Of a DNA stretch of 64,000 nucleotides, positions 43,845 to 53,145 are shown piece by piece. The position numbers and the translations under genes are program-made. The stretch's first letter is position 1. Each line of letters begins with the position of its first letter. A model generated the notes under the pieces. It was not told the origin of the DNA. It saw only the letters and a list, made by a program, of their open reading frames with translations, and ran no database searches. The DNA is from Sphingobium sp. EP60837 (GTDB lineage Bacteria > Pseudomonadota > Alphaproteobacteria > Sphingomonadales > Sphingomonadaceae): contig NZ_CP015986.1 in the NCBI RefSeq assembly GCF_001658005.1, forward strand, positions 186,001 through 250,000, in the 5' to 3' direction.

Positions 43845-43992
43845 GTGCGGAGCTTCCTAGCGAACCTTGTGGCCAAGCCAAGCGCAAAATGACCAAAATG
43901 GCGTTTCGGCGCGTTCTTGGCTGATGATGGCGATGACGGGGATTTCGCCTCCCCGCTTCACTGTGCCACAAAGGGGCGAGGGAGATTCTTCA

Positions 43993-45039
43993 ATGCGTTC
44001 AACCATTCACTCGCTTCTGCTGCGTTTCGCCGTGATCACGGCGGGAAGCCTGATGGCGGGCGCTGGCATGACGCAAGACATGGGGCAGGACCCGGCTTTC
44101 CGTTCTTATCTGGAGTCCCTGCGGCCCAAGGCCACCGCCATGGGCATTCGTCCCGCGACATTGGATTCCGTGTTCCCGACGCTCACGCCCAACCCCCGCG
44201 TGGTCCAGCTGGATCAGAGCCAGCCGGGGGGAGGGGCCTATTCGCCTATCCCCAATTTCGAACCCTATCGCCGTCAACATGTCGATGCGGCCCGCATCAG
44301 CCGGGGGCGGACAGCCTATCTCGCCAACCGGGCGCGGCTTTCCAGGATCGAAGCGGAAACTGGCGTGCCTGAAGAAATCATGGTCGCGATTTACGGCCAT
44401 GAAACCAATTACGGCTCCTATGTCGGCGATTTCGACCTGATCCGATCGCTCGCGACCTTGTCCTATGAGGGCCGGCGCCGCAGCCTGTTCGAACCTGAAT
44501 TGCTCGCCACGCTCAAGATGCTCGACAATGGCGTATCTCGCAGCCGTTTGGTCGGCAGTTGGGCAGGCGCTACCGGCTATCCGCAGTTCCTTCCCAGCGT
44601 CTATTTGCGCCTTGGCAAGGATGGGGACGGGGATGGCCGCATCGATATCTGGAACAGCGAAGCCGATGCGCTCGCCTCGATCGCCAACTATTTCGTCAAT
44701 GCCGGATGGCGGCGCGGTCAGCCTTGGGGCGTGGCCGTATCGGTGCCCGCAACCTTCGACCGCGCCAGCGTCGCTGCGCGTACCACTCCAGCACGATGCC
44801 CCCGCGTGTTCAATCGCCACAGCCGCTGGCTGAGCATGGCCGAATGGCGCAGCCGCGGCATCATGGCCTCCGGCGGGAGCTGGCCTGCGGATGGGGTGAT
44901 GGCGACGCTGCTGGAGCCCGACGGCCCGGGCAAGACCGCCTATCTGCTCACCAGCAATTATCGGGCGATCCTCGACTATAACTGCTCGAACTTCTACGCC
45001 TTGTCGGTGGGCCTTCTGGCGGACGCCGTCAGGCAATAA
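43993..45039 (+). CDS. lytic murein transglycosylase (MltB/SLT family)
   Basis: Cuts the glycan strand of peptidoglycan, leaving 1,6-anhydroMurNAc. A signal peptide (about 1-24) is followed by the transglycosylase domain with the catalytic Glu in IYGHETNYGSY and the structural block GATGYPQFLPSVY, then an EF-hand-like DGDGDGRIDIWN segment. Cysteines near the C-terminus may form a disulfide. ATG 43993 has a GAGGGAG ribosome site. The lipobox of E. coli MltB is missing, so it is probably soluble in the periplasm. It fits functionally with the recycling genes amgK/murU. Confidence 0.92.
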   Translation: MRSTIHSLLLRFAVITAGSLMAGAGMTQDMGQDPAFRSYLESLRPKATAMGIRPATLDSVFPTLTPNPRVVQLDQSQPGGGAYSPIPNFEPYRRQHVDAARISRGRTAYLANRARLSRIEAETGVPEEIMVAIYGHETNYGSYVGDFDLIRSLATLSYEGRRRSLFEPELLATLKMLDNGVSRSRLVGSWAGATGYPQFLPSVYLRLGKDGDGDGRIDIWNSEADALASIANYFVNAGWRRGQPWGVAVSVPATFDRASVAARTTPARCPRVFNRHSRWLSMAEWRSRGIMASGGSWPADGVMATLLEPDGPGKTAYLLTSNYRAILDYNCSNFYALSVGLLADAVRQ

Positions 45040-45152
45040 TTACGCCGGGATGTTCCGCCTGCGCCAGCCCTCTTGAGAATGTGCGTGTCATGGCTAATGA
45101 CTGGCACAGGGCATTCTCATTACCCGAATCCACCAGTGCGAAGGCAGTCCTC

Positions 45153-46316
45153 ATGAAAAAGTCCGTAGCCGCCATCCTCTTTGTCGGATTGCTGGCGCAG
45201 CCGCTCACGGCTGCAGCGCCGCCTTATACAAGCGAGGCGCCGATCGCTTATATGAAGGACTTGTCCTCGGGAGCGGTGCTTTACGACAAGGGCGGTGAAA
45301 CGCGCATGCCACCTGCCTCGATGGCGAAGATGATGACGGCCCATGTCGCCTTCCGCCTTATCCAGAAGGGCGATCTGAAACTCGACACGAAATTCACCGT
45401 GCGGCCGGAAACCTGGAAGCAGTGGCACGGCCCCGCCGCCGGATCGACCATGTTCCTTTCGGTGGGGGAACAGGTGTCGGTGGAAAATCTCCTCCATGGC
45501 ATCGTCACCCTGTCCGGCAATGACGCCTGCGTCGTTTTGGCTGAGGGAATCGCAGGGACGGAGCAGGCTTTCGTCGCGCTGATGAATGATGAAGCCAAGC
45601 GTCTTGGCCTTAAGAACAGCCATTTCGGCACCAGCAATGGCTGGCCCGATGAGGGCGTTACCTATGTGACTGCCGAGGATCTCGCCCGCCTCGCGGAAGC
45701 GACCATCGAGGAAACGCCGGACCTCTACAAGCGCTTCTACGCCACCCGCTCCTTCACTTGGGGCAAGACGATGGGCGGGTCCGACATCGCGCAGGCCAAC
45801 CGCAACCCGATTCTGGGCAAGGTGGCTGGCGCCGATGGTCTCAAGACCGGCCATACGGAGGAGGCCGGTTACGGCTTCACGGGTTCCGCCGAACAGGATG
45901 GCCGCCGCCTGGTAATGGTCGTTGCCGGCCTTCCCACCTTCAACGGCCGCGTCGCCGAATCCGTCCGCTTCATGGATTGGGGTTTCAAGGCGTGGAAGGC
46001 GCAGCCGCTTTTCAAAAAGGGCCAGACGGTTGAGACCGCCGAAGTCCAACTCGGCAGCTCGACCAGCGTCCCGCTCGTCGCGCCGCAGGACATGGCGGTG
46101 ACGCTGCCTCGCACCGCGTCGGGCAATGTTGCGGTGAAGGTCGCCTATACCGGCCCGATCAAGGCGCCGATCGCCAAGGGGCAGAAGATCGCCGAGTTGA
46201 TCGTCTCCACGCCCGACACGCCGCCGCAGGTGCTGCCGCTCGTTGCAGGCGAGGACGTGTCTGAAGCAGGCGTGTTCGGCCGCCTGTGGAACGGCCTGAA
46301 GTCCTTCTTCGGGTGA
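45153..46316 (+). CDS. dacC: D-alanyl-D-alanine carboxypeptidase (class A, low-molecular-weight PBP)
   Basis: Trims the terminal D-Ala from peptidoglycan stem peptides. A signal peptide (about 1-20) precedes the penicillin-binding triad SMAK (in PPASMAKMM), SGN (in TLSGNDAC) and KTG (in GLKTGHTEEAG); a beta-rich PBP5 C-terminal domain and a short amphipathic tail ending WNGLKSFFG likely hold it to the membrane. ATG 45153 starts at MKKS; 387 residues. Its stop overlaps the tmk GTG (GTGA). The choice of dacC over dacA is a convention. Confidence 0.93.
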   Translation: MKKSVAAILFVGLLAQPLTAAAPPYTSEAPIAYMKDLSSGAVLYDKGGETRMPPASMAKMMTAHVAFRLIQKGDLKLDTKFTVRPETWKQWHGPAAGSTMFLSVGEQVSVENLLHGIVTLSGNDACVVLAEGIAGTEQAFVALMNDEAKRLGLKNSHFGTSNGWPDEGVTYVTAEDLARLAEATIEETPDLYKRFYATRSFTWGKTMGGSDIAQANRNPILGKVAGADGLKTGHTEEAGYGFTGSAEQDGRRLVMVVAGLPTFNGRVAESVRFMDWGFKAWKAQPLFKKGQTVETAEVQLGSSTSVPLVAPQDMAVTLPRTASGNVAVKVAYTGPIKAPIAKGQKIAELIVSTPDTPPQVLPLVAGEDVSEAGVFGRLWNGLKSFFG

Positions 46317-46939
46317 CGCGCGGCCGTTTCATCACCTTGGAAGGCGGGGAGGGCGCGGGCAAATCGACGCAGGTGCGGGATCTCGCCGCCGCCCTGCGCG
46401 CCCATGGCCTGGAAGTCGTCGAAACCCGGGAACCCGGCGGCAGCGACGGCGCAGAGGCAATCCGCGCGCTGCTCCTGACCGGCGCGGCCGACCGCTGGAG
46501 CCCGCGCGCCGAAGCCTTGCTCTTCGCCGCTGCCCGCGCCGACCATATCGAAAAGACCATTCGCCCCGCGCTCGATCGCGGCGCATGGGTGCTGTCCGAC
46601 CGCTTTCTCGACAGCAGCCGCGCCTATCAGGGCATGGGCGAGTTGAGCGACGCCGACATATTGGCGCTCCATGATGTCGGCAGCGGCGGCTTCCTGCCCG
46701 ACCGCACTTTCATTCTCACCCTCCCTGAAGCCGAGGCCGAAGCCCGCGCCAATGTCCGCGACGGCGGAGAGGCCGACCGCATCGGCGGCCGTGACCGTGC
46801 CTTCCACCAGCGCGTCGCCCAGGCTTTCACCCGCTTCGCCGCTGAGGACCCGGTGCGTATCCGCCCGATCGACGCGTCCGGAGACCCCGCCCAGGTCACC
46901 GCTCGCCTGCTCGAGGCGATCCGCGACCTTCTCGCATGA
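46313..46939 (+). CDS. tmk: thymidylate kinase
   Basis: Phosphorylates dTMP to dTDP. P-loop LEGGEGAGKSTQ, the DR motif in LSDRFLDSSRAYQG and the TREPGGSDGAEAIR loop are present; 208 residues from a GTG start overlapping the preceding stop. It overlaps holB by four bases (ATGA), a very common pairing of tmk with the delta' clamp-loader gene. Confidence 0.96.
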   Translation: MTRGRFITLEGGEGAGKSTQVRDLAAALRAHGLEVVETREPGGSDGAEAIRALLLTGAADRWSPRAEALLFAAARADHIEKTIRPALDRGAWVLSDRFLDSSRAYQGMGELSDADILALHDVGSGGFLPDRTFILTLPEAEAEARANVRDGGEADRIGGRDRAFHQRVAQAFTRFAAEDPVRIRPIDASGDPAQVTARLLEAIRDLLA

Positions 46940-47907
46940 CCACCATCGTCGGCCATGACGCGCAAGCCGCCATGCTGCTCGCCGCCGCCCGCAGCAGTCG
47001 CATGCATCATGGCTGGATCCTCGCCGGGCCGCGCGGTATCGGCAAGGCCAGCTTCGCCCGCGCCCTGGCCATCCGCCTGCTCGCCGAAGCCGCTGGACCA
47101 GCGCCCGACGCACCGGGGCTCTCCGTCCCGGCAGACCACCAGGTTCGCAAGCTCATCGAAGCCGACGCGCACCCTGACTATGCCGAACTTTATTGCCTCG
47201 AAAAGGAAAGCGGCACCGCCCGCAACATCAGCGTCGATCAGGTCCGCGGTCTTCAGCGGCTGATCCAGTCCGCGCCCTCGCTCTCTTCCCGCCGCATCGT
47301 CATGATCGACAGCGCCGATGATCTGGAACGTGGCGCGGCCAACGCCTTGCTCAAGACGCTGGAGGAGCCGCCCGCCGACATGCTCTTCCTGCTCGTCAGC
47401 CACGCGCCCGGCCGCCTGCTGCCGACGATCCGCTCCCGCTGCCGCACCTTGCGCTTTGACCCGCTGAACGATGAGACCATGCGCACCGTCCTGCGTCGCG
47501 AAAAGCCTGACCTACCTCCCGACGAAATCGAAACGCTCGCCGCGTTGGGCGAGGGCGCGCCCGGCAAGGCGCTGCGTTACGCCGGGCTCGACGTCGCGCA
47601 GATTGACGGCATCCTGCGCACCATCGCGCGGGAAGGGGACCCCGGCAATCGTCACCGCCTCGTCCTCGCCAAGGCGCTCTCCGGCAAAACCGCCCGCCCC
47701 CGGTACGAAGCCTTTCTCGAGCGCGTCCCGGCCTTCATCGCCGATGCCGCCCGTCAGCGCAGCGGTCCGGCGCTCGGCGTGGCGCTCGACCGCTGGGAAG
47801 CCTCGCGTCAACTCGCGGGCGGCGCGATCATTCTCTCACTCGATCCCGCTGCCGTCGCCTTCGAACTTGCCGGTCACGTTGCCGCACTTGCGCCTGATCC
47901 GCGCTGA
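46936..47907 (+). CDS. holB: DNA polymerase III delta' subunit
   Basis: Clamp-loader subunit of the replicative polymerase. The degenerate P-loop segment GWILAGPRGIGKASFARALA, the SRC motif region (IRSRCRTLRFDPL) and MIDSADDLERGAANALLKTL are typical. Few cysteines are present, so the zinc finger of E. coli delta' seems to be absent. 323 residues. Coupled to tmk and followed by metG after 43 bases. Confidence 0.93.
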   Translation: MTTIVGHDAQAAMLLAAARSSRMHHGWILAGPRGIGKASFARALAIRLLAEAAGPAPDAPGLSVPADHQVRKLIEADAHPDYAELYCLEKESGTARNISVDQVRGLQRLIQSAPSLSSRRIVMIDSADDLERGAANALLKTLEEPPADMLFLLVSHAPGRLLPTIRSRCRTLRFDPLNDETMRTVLRREKPDLPPDEIETLAALGEGAPGKALRYAGLDVAQIDGILRTIAREGDPGNRHRLVLAKALSGKTARPRYEAFLERVPAFIADAARQRSGPALGVALDRWEASRQLAGGAIILSLDPAAVAFELAGHVAALAPDPR

Positions 47908-47950
47908 AAAGCGGCTTTGCGCGCGCCTCAACAGCCGCTAGGGAAGGCCC

Positions 47951-49513
47951 ATGTCGCAGCCCTATACGATCACCACCGCCATCTCCTATCCGAACGGCCG
48001 CCCCCATATCGGCCATGCCTATGAAGTGATCGCCACCGACGCGATTGCTCGGTTCCAGCGGATGATGGGCCGTGATGTCTTCTTTCAGACCGGCACCGAC
48101 GAGCATGGCCTGAAAATGGCCCAGACGGCGCGCAATCGCGGCATCGAACCGCGCGCGCTTGCTGACGAAATGTCAGCCTATTTCAAGGATATGAACGATA
48201 GGCTGAACATCAGCTATGATCGTTTCATCCGCACCAGCGAGCCTGATCATCACCGCGCCTCCCAGGCCATCTGGCAGGCGATGGAGGCAAGCGGCGACCT
48301 GTATCTCGGCCGTTACGAAGGCTGGTATTCAGTCCGCGACGAAGCCTTTTACGACGAAAAGGAACTGGTCGAAGGGGAGGGCGGTGAGAAGCTATCGCCC
48401 CAGGGCACGCCGGTCGAATGGACAGTCGAGGAAAGCTGGTTCTTCCGCCTTTCAGCTTATCAGCAAAAGCTGCTTGACCTCTACGCCAGCCAGCCCGACT
48501 TCATCCAGCCCGACAGCCGCCGCAATGAGATCATGCGCTTCGTCGAGGGTGGCCTTTCGGACCTCAGCGTCTCGCGCACCAGCTTCGATTGGGGCGTGAA
48601 GGTGCCAGGCGCAGACGGCCATGTTATGTATGTCTGGGTGGACGCGCTCACCAATTATCTGACCGGCTGCGGCTATCCCGATGACGCCGAACGCATGGCC
48701 CGCTACTGGTCCGACGGTGGTGACATCACGCACATCATCGGTAAGGATATCGTGCGTTTTCATGCGGTTTACTGGCCAGCGTTCCTGATGAGTGCGAAGC
48801 TGGCACTGCCTAAACAGATATTCGGCCACGGCTTCCTCCTCAACCGCGGGGAGAAAATGTCGAAGTCGGTCGGCAATGTCGCCGACCCGATGGAATTGGC
48901 CGATCGCTTCGGCGTGGATCAACTGCGCTATTTCCTCCTGTCCGAAGTCACCTTCGGCAATGACGGCAGCTACAGCGCCGAAGCCATCGTCGCTCGCTCC
49001 AACAGCGATCTCGCCAACAGCTTCGGCAACCTTGCTCAGCGCACCTTGAGCTTCATCGCCAAGAATCTGGAGGGCCGCCTTCCGCAACCCGCAGCGCAGG
49101 ATGTCGATAGCGAGCTCCTCAACACCATTGCAGAAGCCGCCCGGACCTTTCAGTCGGCGATGGCCGATCTTGCTCCTTCGGTCGCGATTGAGGCATGGAT
49201 GCGCGCTGTTTTCGCCTGCAACGCCTATATCGACGCGCAGGCGCCATGGGCGCTTCGCAAGACTGACCCCGCCCGCATGGAGGCAGTTCTCGCGACGCTC
49301 TACGAAGCCATCGCGAGCCTCGCCATCATTATCCAGCCCATCATCCCGGCCAGCGCCACCGCGCTGCTCGACCAGATGGGCATCGGCGGAGAAGGGCGAA
49401 CCTTTGCCGCCATCGGCACCGATTTCTATGCCGATCTGCGCGCCACCGGCTTTACCTTGAGCCCGCCGAAACCGCTTTTCCCGCGCCTTGAACTGACCGA
49501 AGCGGACGCCTGA
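47951..49513 (+). CDS. metG: methionyl-tRNA synthetase
   Basis: Class I synthetase charging tRNA-Met and initiator tRNA. HIGH motif RPHIGHAYE, KMSKS motif GEKMSKSVGNV, and the anticodon-binding helical domain at the C-terminus. At 520 residues it is the short form: no C-terminal tRNA-binding (Trbp111-like) domain and no zinc-knuckle cysteines, as usual in this group. tatD begins four bases after its stop. Confidence 0.96.
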   Translation: MSQPYTITTAISYPNGRPHIGHAYEVIATDAIARFQRMMGRDVFFQTGTDEHGLKMAQTARNRGIEPRALADEMSAYFKDMNDRLNISYDRFIRTSEPDHHRASQAIWQAMEASGDLYLGRYEGWYSVRDEAFYDEKELVEGEGGEKLSPQGTPVEWTVEESWFFRLSAYQQKLLDLYASQPDFIQPDSRRNEIMRFVEGGLSDLSVSRTSFDWGVKVPGADGHVMYVWVDALTNYLTGCGYPDDAERMARYWSDGGDITHIIGKDIVRFHAVYWPAFLMSAKLALPKQIFGHGFLLNRGEKMSKSVGNVADPMELADRFGVDQLRYFLLSEVTFGNDGSYSAEAIVARSNSDLANSFGNLAQRTLSFIAKNLEGRLPQPAAQDVDSELLNTIAEAARTFQSAMADLAPSVAIEAWMRAVFACNAYIDAQAPWALRKTDPARMEAVLATLYEAIASLAIIIQPIIPASATALLDQMGIGGEGRTFAAIGTDFYADLRATGFTLSPPKPLFPRLELTEADA

Positions 49514-49517
49514 ACCA

Positions 49518-50306
49518 ATGTTGATCGACAGCCATTGTCACTTGAATTACAAAGGCTTGATCGAAGATCAGCAGAATGTGCTTGAGCGCGCGCGCGGGGC
49601 GGGCGTGGACCTGATGCTCAACATCGCCACCCGCGAAAGCGAATGGGACGCTGTTCTCGCGACTGCGGAGCATGAGCCCGATGTCTGGGCGACGGTCGGC
49701 ATCCACCCCCATGAAGCGGACGAGCATCCCCATGTCGATACCGCCAAGCTGGTCGAGCGCGCCGCCCATCCGCGCGTTGTCGGCATCGGTGAAACCGGCC
49801 TCGACTATTATTATGATCATAGTGACCGCGACCGGCAGCAGAACAGCTTCCGCGCCCATATCACCGCGTCGCGCCAGACCGGACTGCCGCTGATTGTCCA
49901 CACGCGCGACGCTGAAGAGGATACGCTGGCCATTCTGCGCGACGAGATGGAGAAGGGGGCCTATCCCGGCGTCATCCACTGTTTCACCGCCAGCGGCGCC
50001 TTCGCCGACGCGGCGCTGGAGCTGGGCTTCTATATCAGCATCTCCGGCATCGTGACCTTCAAGAACGCGAAGGACCTTCAGGAAACCGCCGCGCGCTTGC
50101 CGCTCGACCGGCTGTTGATTGAAACGGACTCGCCCTTCCTTGCTCCCGTGCCCCATCGCGGCAGGCCTTGCGAGCCGGCCTTCGTCGCCGACACTGCCCG
50201 CTTCCTGGCCAATCTACGCCGTGAAAGCATCGAGCGGCTGGCCGAGGCTACGTCCAACAATTTCCATACCCTCTTCAGCAAGATCGGAGCCTCGGAGGCC
50301 GCATGA
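49518..50306 (+). CDS. TatD-family metal-dependent hydrolase
   Basis: TIM-barrel metalloenzyme; family members act as DNases and D-aminoacyl-tRNA deacylases. Metal ligands are in LIDSHCHLNY, GIGETGLDYYYD, LIVHTRDAEEDT and IHCFTASG, and the closing Asp is in LIETDSPFLAPVPHRG. 262 residues, full length. It overlaps the next gene by four bases (ATGA). In many bacteria it follows metG or holB, as here. Confidence 0.93.
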   Translation: MLIDSHCHLNYKGLIEDQQNVLERARGAGVDLMLNIATRESEWDAVLATAEHEPDVWATVGIHPHEADEHPHVDTAKLVERAAHPRVVGIGETGLDYYYDHSDRDRQQNSFRAHITASRQTGLPLIVHTRDAEEDTLAILRDEMEKGAYPGVIHCFTASGAFADAALELGFYISISGIVTFKNAKDLQETAARLPLDRLLIETDSPFLAPVPHRGRPCEPAFVADTARFLANLRRESIERLAEATSNNFHTLFSKIGASEAA

Positions 50307-51088
50307 GCCTCAAGCTCACCATCCTGGGGTGCGGCACTTCGTCGGGCGTTCCGCGGATCGGCAATGATTGGGGTACATGTGATCCCAATGAGCCTAAAAA
50401 CCGGCGCACCCGCGTCTCTATCCTGGTCGAAAGTCCGACTACGCGGCTGCTCGTCGATACCTCACCGGACATGCGCGCTCAGCTGCTGGCGGCCGATGTT
50501 ATCCATATCGATGCGATCCTGTGGACCCACGATCACGCTGATCACAGCCACGGCATCGACGATGTGCGGCAACTTTACCATCATCGCCGCGCGCCGGTGC
50601 CGGGCTATGCTCGCCGCCAGACATTGAAGCTGCTGAACGAACGTTTCGCCTACGCCTTTGAAGGCCGTCAGGGCTATCACCCAACCATAGAACCGCATGT
50701 TCTTCCCGATGGCTTGCGCATCGGCGACATCGATATCACCTGTACGGACCAGCCCCATGGTGAGATTTTCTCGACCGGCTTTCGCTTTGCACATGGCGGC
50801 AGGTCCGTCGGATATGCAACTGATTTTCATGCACTTACCCCAGAGATGATCGCCCTTTATGATGGCCTGGATATCTGGGTCGTCGATGCGTTGCGGGAAA
50901 AGCCCCATCCAACCCATCCTCATCTCGCATTGACCCTGGACGGCATCGCTGCGGTTAGTCCTGGCCGCGCCATTCTGACCCATATGGACCAGAGCATGGA
51001 TTATGCGACACTGCGGCAAAGCCTGCCCGACGGTATCGAACCGGGCTATGACGGCATGGTGATCGAATTGAGCGAGGCGGGGGATTGA
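50303..51088 (+). CDS. MBL-fold metallohydrolase (PhnP-like)
   Basis: Metallo-beta-lactamase-fold phosphodiesterase-like protein of 261 residues. The start ILGCGTSSGVPRIGN and the zinc motif WTHDHADHSHGIDD (HxHxDH) are typical of PhnP-type cyclic phosphodiesterases; later ligands are in GYATDFHAL and ILTHMDQSMDY. No phosphonate genes are nearby, so the substrate is open. Coupled to tatD. Confidence 0.88.
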   Translation: MSLKLTILGCGTSSGVPRIGNDWGTCDPNEPKNRRTRVSILVESPTTRLLVDTSPDMRAQLLAADVIHIDAILWTHDHADHSHGIDDVRQLYHHRRAPVPGYARRQTLKLLNERFAYAFEGRQGYHPTIEPHVLPDGLRIGDIDITCTDQPHGEIFSTGFRFAHGGRSVGYATDFHALTPEMIALYDGLDIWVVDALREKPHPTHPHLALTLDGIAAVSPGRAILTHMDQSMDYATLRQSLPDGIEPGYDGMVIELSEAGD

Positions 51089-51092
51089 TGGC

Positions 51093-51722
51093 ATGAATGG
51101 CGACCAGGCGATGTCCAGCCTCTGGTATGTCCTGGCGCTCGTCCTCGTCGGATCGGCTCTTCTCGCCCGACGCGCGCCCTTGGGCGGCATGCTCCGCATG
51201 GCGCTGCTTTGGGTTATCATCTTCGCTATCCTACTCGGCCTCTTCAAAATGGGTGAGCAGGCCGGCCTTTTTTCGAGCCGGATGAACGGGGTAGGGGACG
51301 GTGCTTCCTCCCCGTCGGCTCCAGAGGCGCCCCTGCCACCCGCGCGTGCAGAGGGGCAAGCGCTGCGGATATCCATCGCACCAGACGGCCATTATTGGGT
51401 GGAAGGAAGCGTCAACGGTACGCCGACACGCTTTCTCATAGACAGCGGCGCCAGCATCACCGCATTGTCGGTCGGTTCGGCGCGAGCCGCGGGGTTGAAC
51501 TTCGATCTTGCCGCACCTGGCGTATCGATGATGACGGCCAATGGGAAGATAGACGCCAAGCGTTCTTCCATTTCCACCCTCGCCATCGGCCCGATCCGTG
51601 CGAGCGATCTGCCGATCGTCATTTCGCCGGCCTTTGGGGAGGTGAACGTCATTGGCATGAACCTGCTTTCGCGCCTGAAAAGCTGGGGCGTGCAGGATGG
51701 TGAGATGGTCCTGACGCCATGA
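51093..51722 (+). CDS. retropepsin-like aspartic protease, membrane anchored
   Basis: Two N-terminal hydrophobic helices (about residues 8-25 and 32-52), a Pro/Ala-rich linker, then a single-lobe aspartic protease domain with the catalytic FLIDSGASITALS and the flap-side IGMNLLSRL. This is the clan AA, TIGR02281-like family; such proteases must dimerise. 209 residues from ATG 51093; ATG 51111 is possible. The protease domain should face the periplasm. It overlaps the transporter gene that follows (ATGA). Confidence 0.85.
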   Translation: MNGDQAMSSLWYVLALVLVGSALLARRAPLGGMLRMALLWVIIFAILLGLFKMGEQAGLFSSRMNGVGDGASSPSAPEAPLPPARAEGQALRISIAPDGHYWVEGSVNGTPTRFLIDSGASITALSVGSARAAGLNFDLAAPGVSMMTANGKIDAKRSSISTLAIGPIRASDLPIVISPAFGEVNVIGMNLLSRLKSWGVQDGEMVLTP

Positions 51723-53020
51723 CCGCGCCGCTCCCTCATCGTCCGCCGACGCAGCGCGAGCGGCTGAAGGCGATCATCGGTGGGTCCACGGGCAATCTGG
51801 TCGAATGGTATGACTGGTATGCTTATGCCGCCTTTACGCTGTATTTCGCCCCGCATTTCTTCCCGAGCGAGGATCGCACCGCGCAACTGTTGAGCGCGGC
51901 CGGCATCTTTGCCGTTGGCTTCCTGATGCGGCCGATCGGTGCCTGGGCCATGGGTGTCTATGCCGATCGTCATGGCCGAAAAAGCGGCCTGACCCTGTCT
52001 GTCGCACTCATGTGCGCCGGGTCGCTGCTCATCGCCGTGACGCCCGGTTATGAGGTGATCGGCGTAGGCGCGCCCCTGCTCCTGGTCGTTGCCCGCCTCA
52101 TTCAGGGCCTCTCGATCGGTGGTGAATATGGCGCCAGCGCGACCTATCTGTCCGAGATGGCTGGCCGCGATAGGCGCGGTTTCTACTCGAGTTTTCAATA
52201 TGTTACATTGATAGCCGGACAGCTTGTTGCAATTTGCGTTCTGCTTGTACTTCAGGGCGTGCTTAGCGACCAACAACTCGACGAGTGGGGCTGGCGCATA
52301 CCCTTTCTGATTGGCGGCGGTCTTGCTGTCATCGTCTTCTGGCTCCGCCGCGGTCTCAGCGAAACGCAAAGCTTTCATGTCGCCAAAGCCGAGTCCGCGC
52401 CCCGGTCAGGCTTCATCGAACTTGTGACGAACCACCCGCGCGAGACACTGACTGTTATGCTGCTCACTGCGGGCGGCACGATCGCATTCTATGCCTATTC
52501 CATCTACATGCAGAAATTCCTGGTCAACACCTCTGGTCTGAGCCGGGAAGCCGCATCGCAAATCAATGGCATAACATTGTTATTTTTCATGATGTTACAG
52601 CCTGTTGCTGGCGCCCTATCGGATCGCATCGGGCGCAAGCCGCTGATGATCGGCTTTGGCGTCCTGGGCGTGCTTTTCACCTATCCCATCTTCGCGACGC
52701 TGGCCGTGACCCGCGATCCGCTGATCGCCGGTCTGCTGGTGATGGCGGGGCTCATCATCGTTACCGGCTACACATCGATCAACGCTGTCGTAAAAGCCGA
52801 GCTTTTCCCGGCGCATATTCGGGCGCTTGGCGTGGCGCTTCCATATGCGCTGGCCAACACGCTGTTCGGCGGCACGGCGGAGTTTGTCGCGCTCTATTTC
52901 AAGCAGGCGGGGATCGAGCAGGCGTTCTACATTTATGTGACGGTGATGATCGGCATCTCGCTGATCATCTACATCCGCATGCGCGACACGCAGCGCCACA
53001 GCCAGATCCGCGAAGACTGA
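51719..53020 (+). CDS. MFS transporter, metabolite:H+ symporter (KgtP-like)
   Basis: Twelve-helix MHS-family organic-acid symporter of 433 residues. Helix 1 NLVEWYDWYAYAAF, loop YADRHGRKSG, helix 5 GGEYGASATYLSEMA and the central loop ALSDRIGRKPLM are seen; alpha-ketoglutarate permease is the nearest named type. It lacks the extra periplasmic loop of the paralogue at 6239. It is the last gene before the dif-like site and the insertion sequences. Confidence 0.88.
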   Translation: MTAPLPHRPPTQRERLKAIIGGSTGNLVEWYDWYAYAAFTLYFAPHFFPSEDRTAQLLSAAGIFAVGFLMRPIGAWAMGVYADRHGRKSGLTLSVALMCAGSLLIAVTPGYEVIGVGAPLLLVVARLIQGLSIGGEYGASATYLSEMAGRDRRGFYSSFQYVTLIAGQLVAICVLLVLQGVLSDQQLDEWGWRIPFLIGGGLAVIVFWLRRGLSETQSFHVAKAESAPRSGFIELVTNHPRETLTVMLLTAGGTIAFYAYSIYMQKFLVNTSGLSREAASQINGITLLFFMMLQPVAGALSDRIGRKPLMIGFGVLGVLFTYPIFATLAVTRDPLIAGLLVMAGLIIVTGYTSINAVVKAELFPAHIRALGVALPYALANTLFGGTAEFVALYFKQAGIEQAFYIYVTVMIGISLIIYIRMRDTQRHSQIRED

Positions 53021-53111
53021 GTTGATGGTGTGGAATGCATCTAAGGACAGTTTGCCGATCTCGCCGGACCGACCGCCGCCAGATGCCTCCCACTTGCATG
53101 ACCAGATATCA

Positions 53112-53139
53112 ATTTAACATAATATATATTATCGGACAT
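53112..53139 (-). other. dif: chromosomal dif site (XerC/XerD recombination site)
   Basis: Read on the minus strand, the 28 bases are: XerC arm ATGTCCGATAA (53139-53129), centre TATATA (53128-53123), XerD arm TTATGTTAAAT (53122-53112). The XerD arm is identical to that of E. coli dif, the centre differs by one base from E. coli TGTATA, and the XerC arm keeps the CG-ATAA end. It stands in an AT-rich intergenic patch of a GC-rich genome. dif is where XerCD, activated by FtsK, resolves chromosome dimers in the terminus. A chromid or plasmid dif is also possible. The insertion-sequence pair begins seven bases away on the XerC side. Confidence 0.87.
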
Positions 53140-53145
53140 AAGGCC

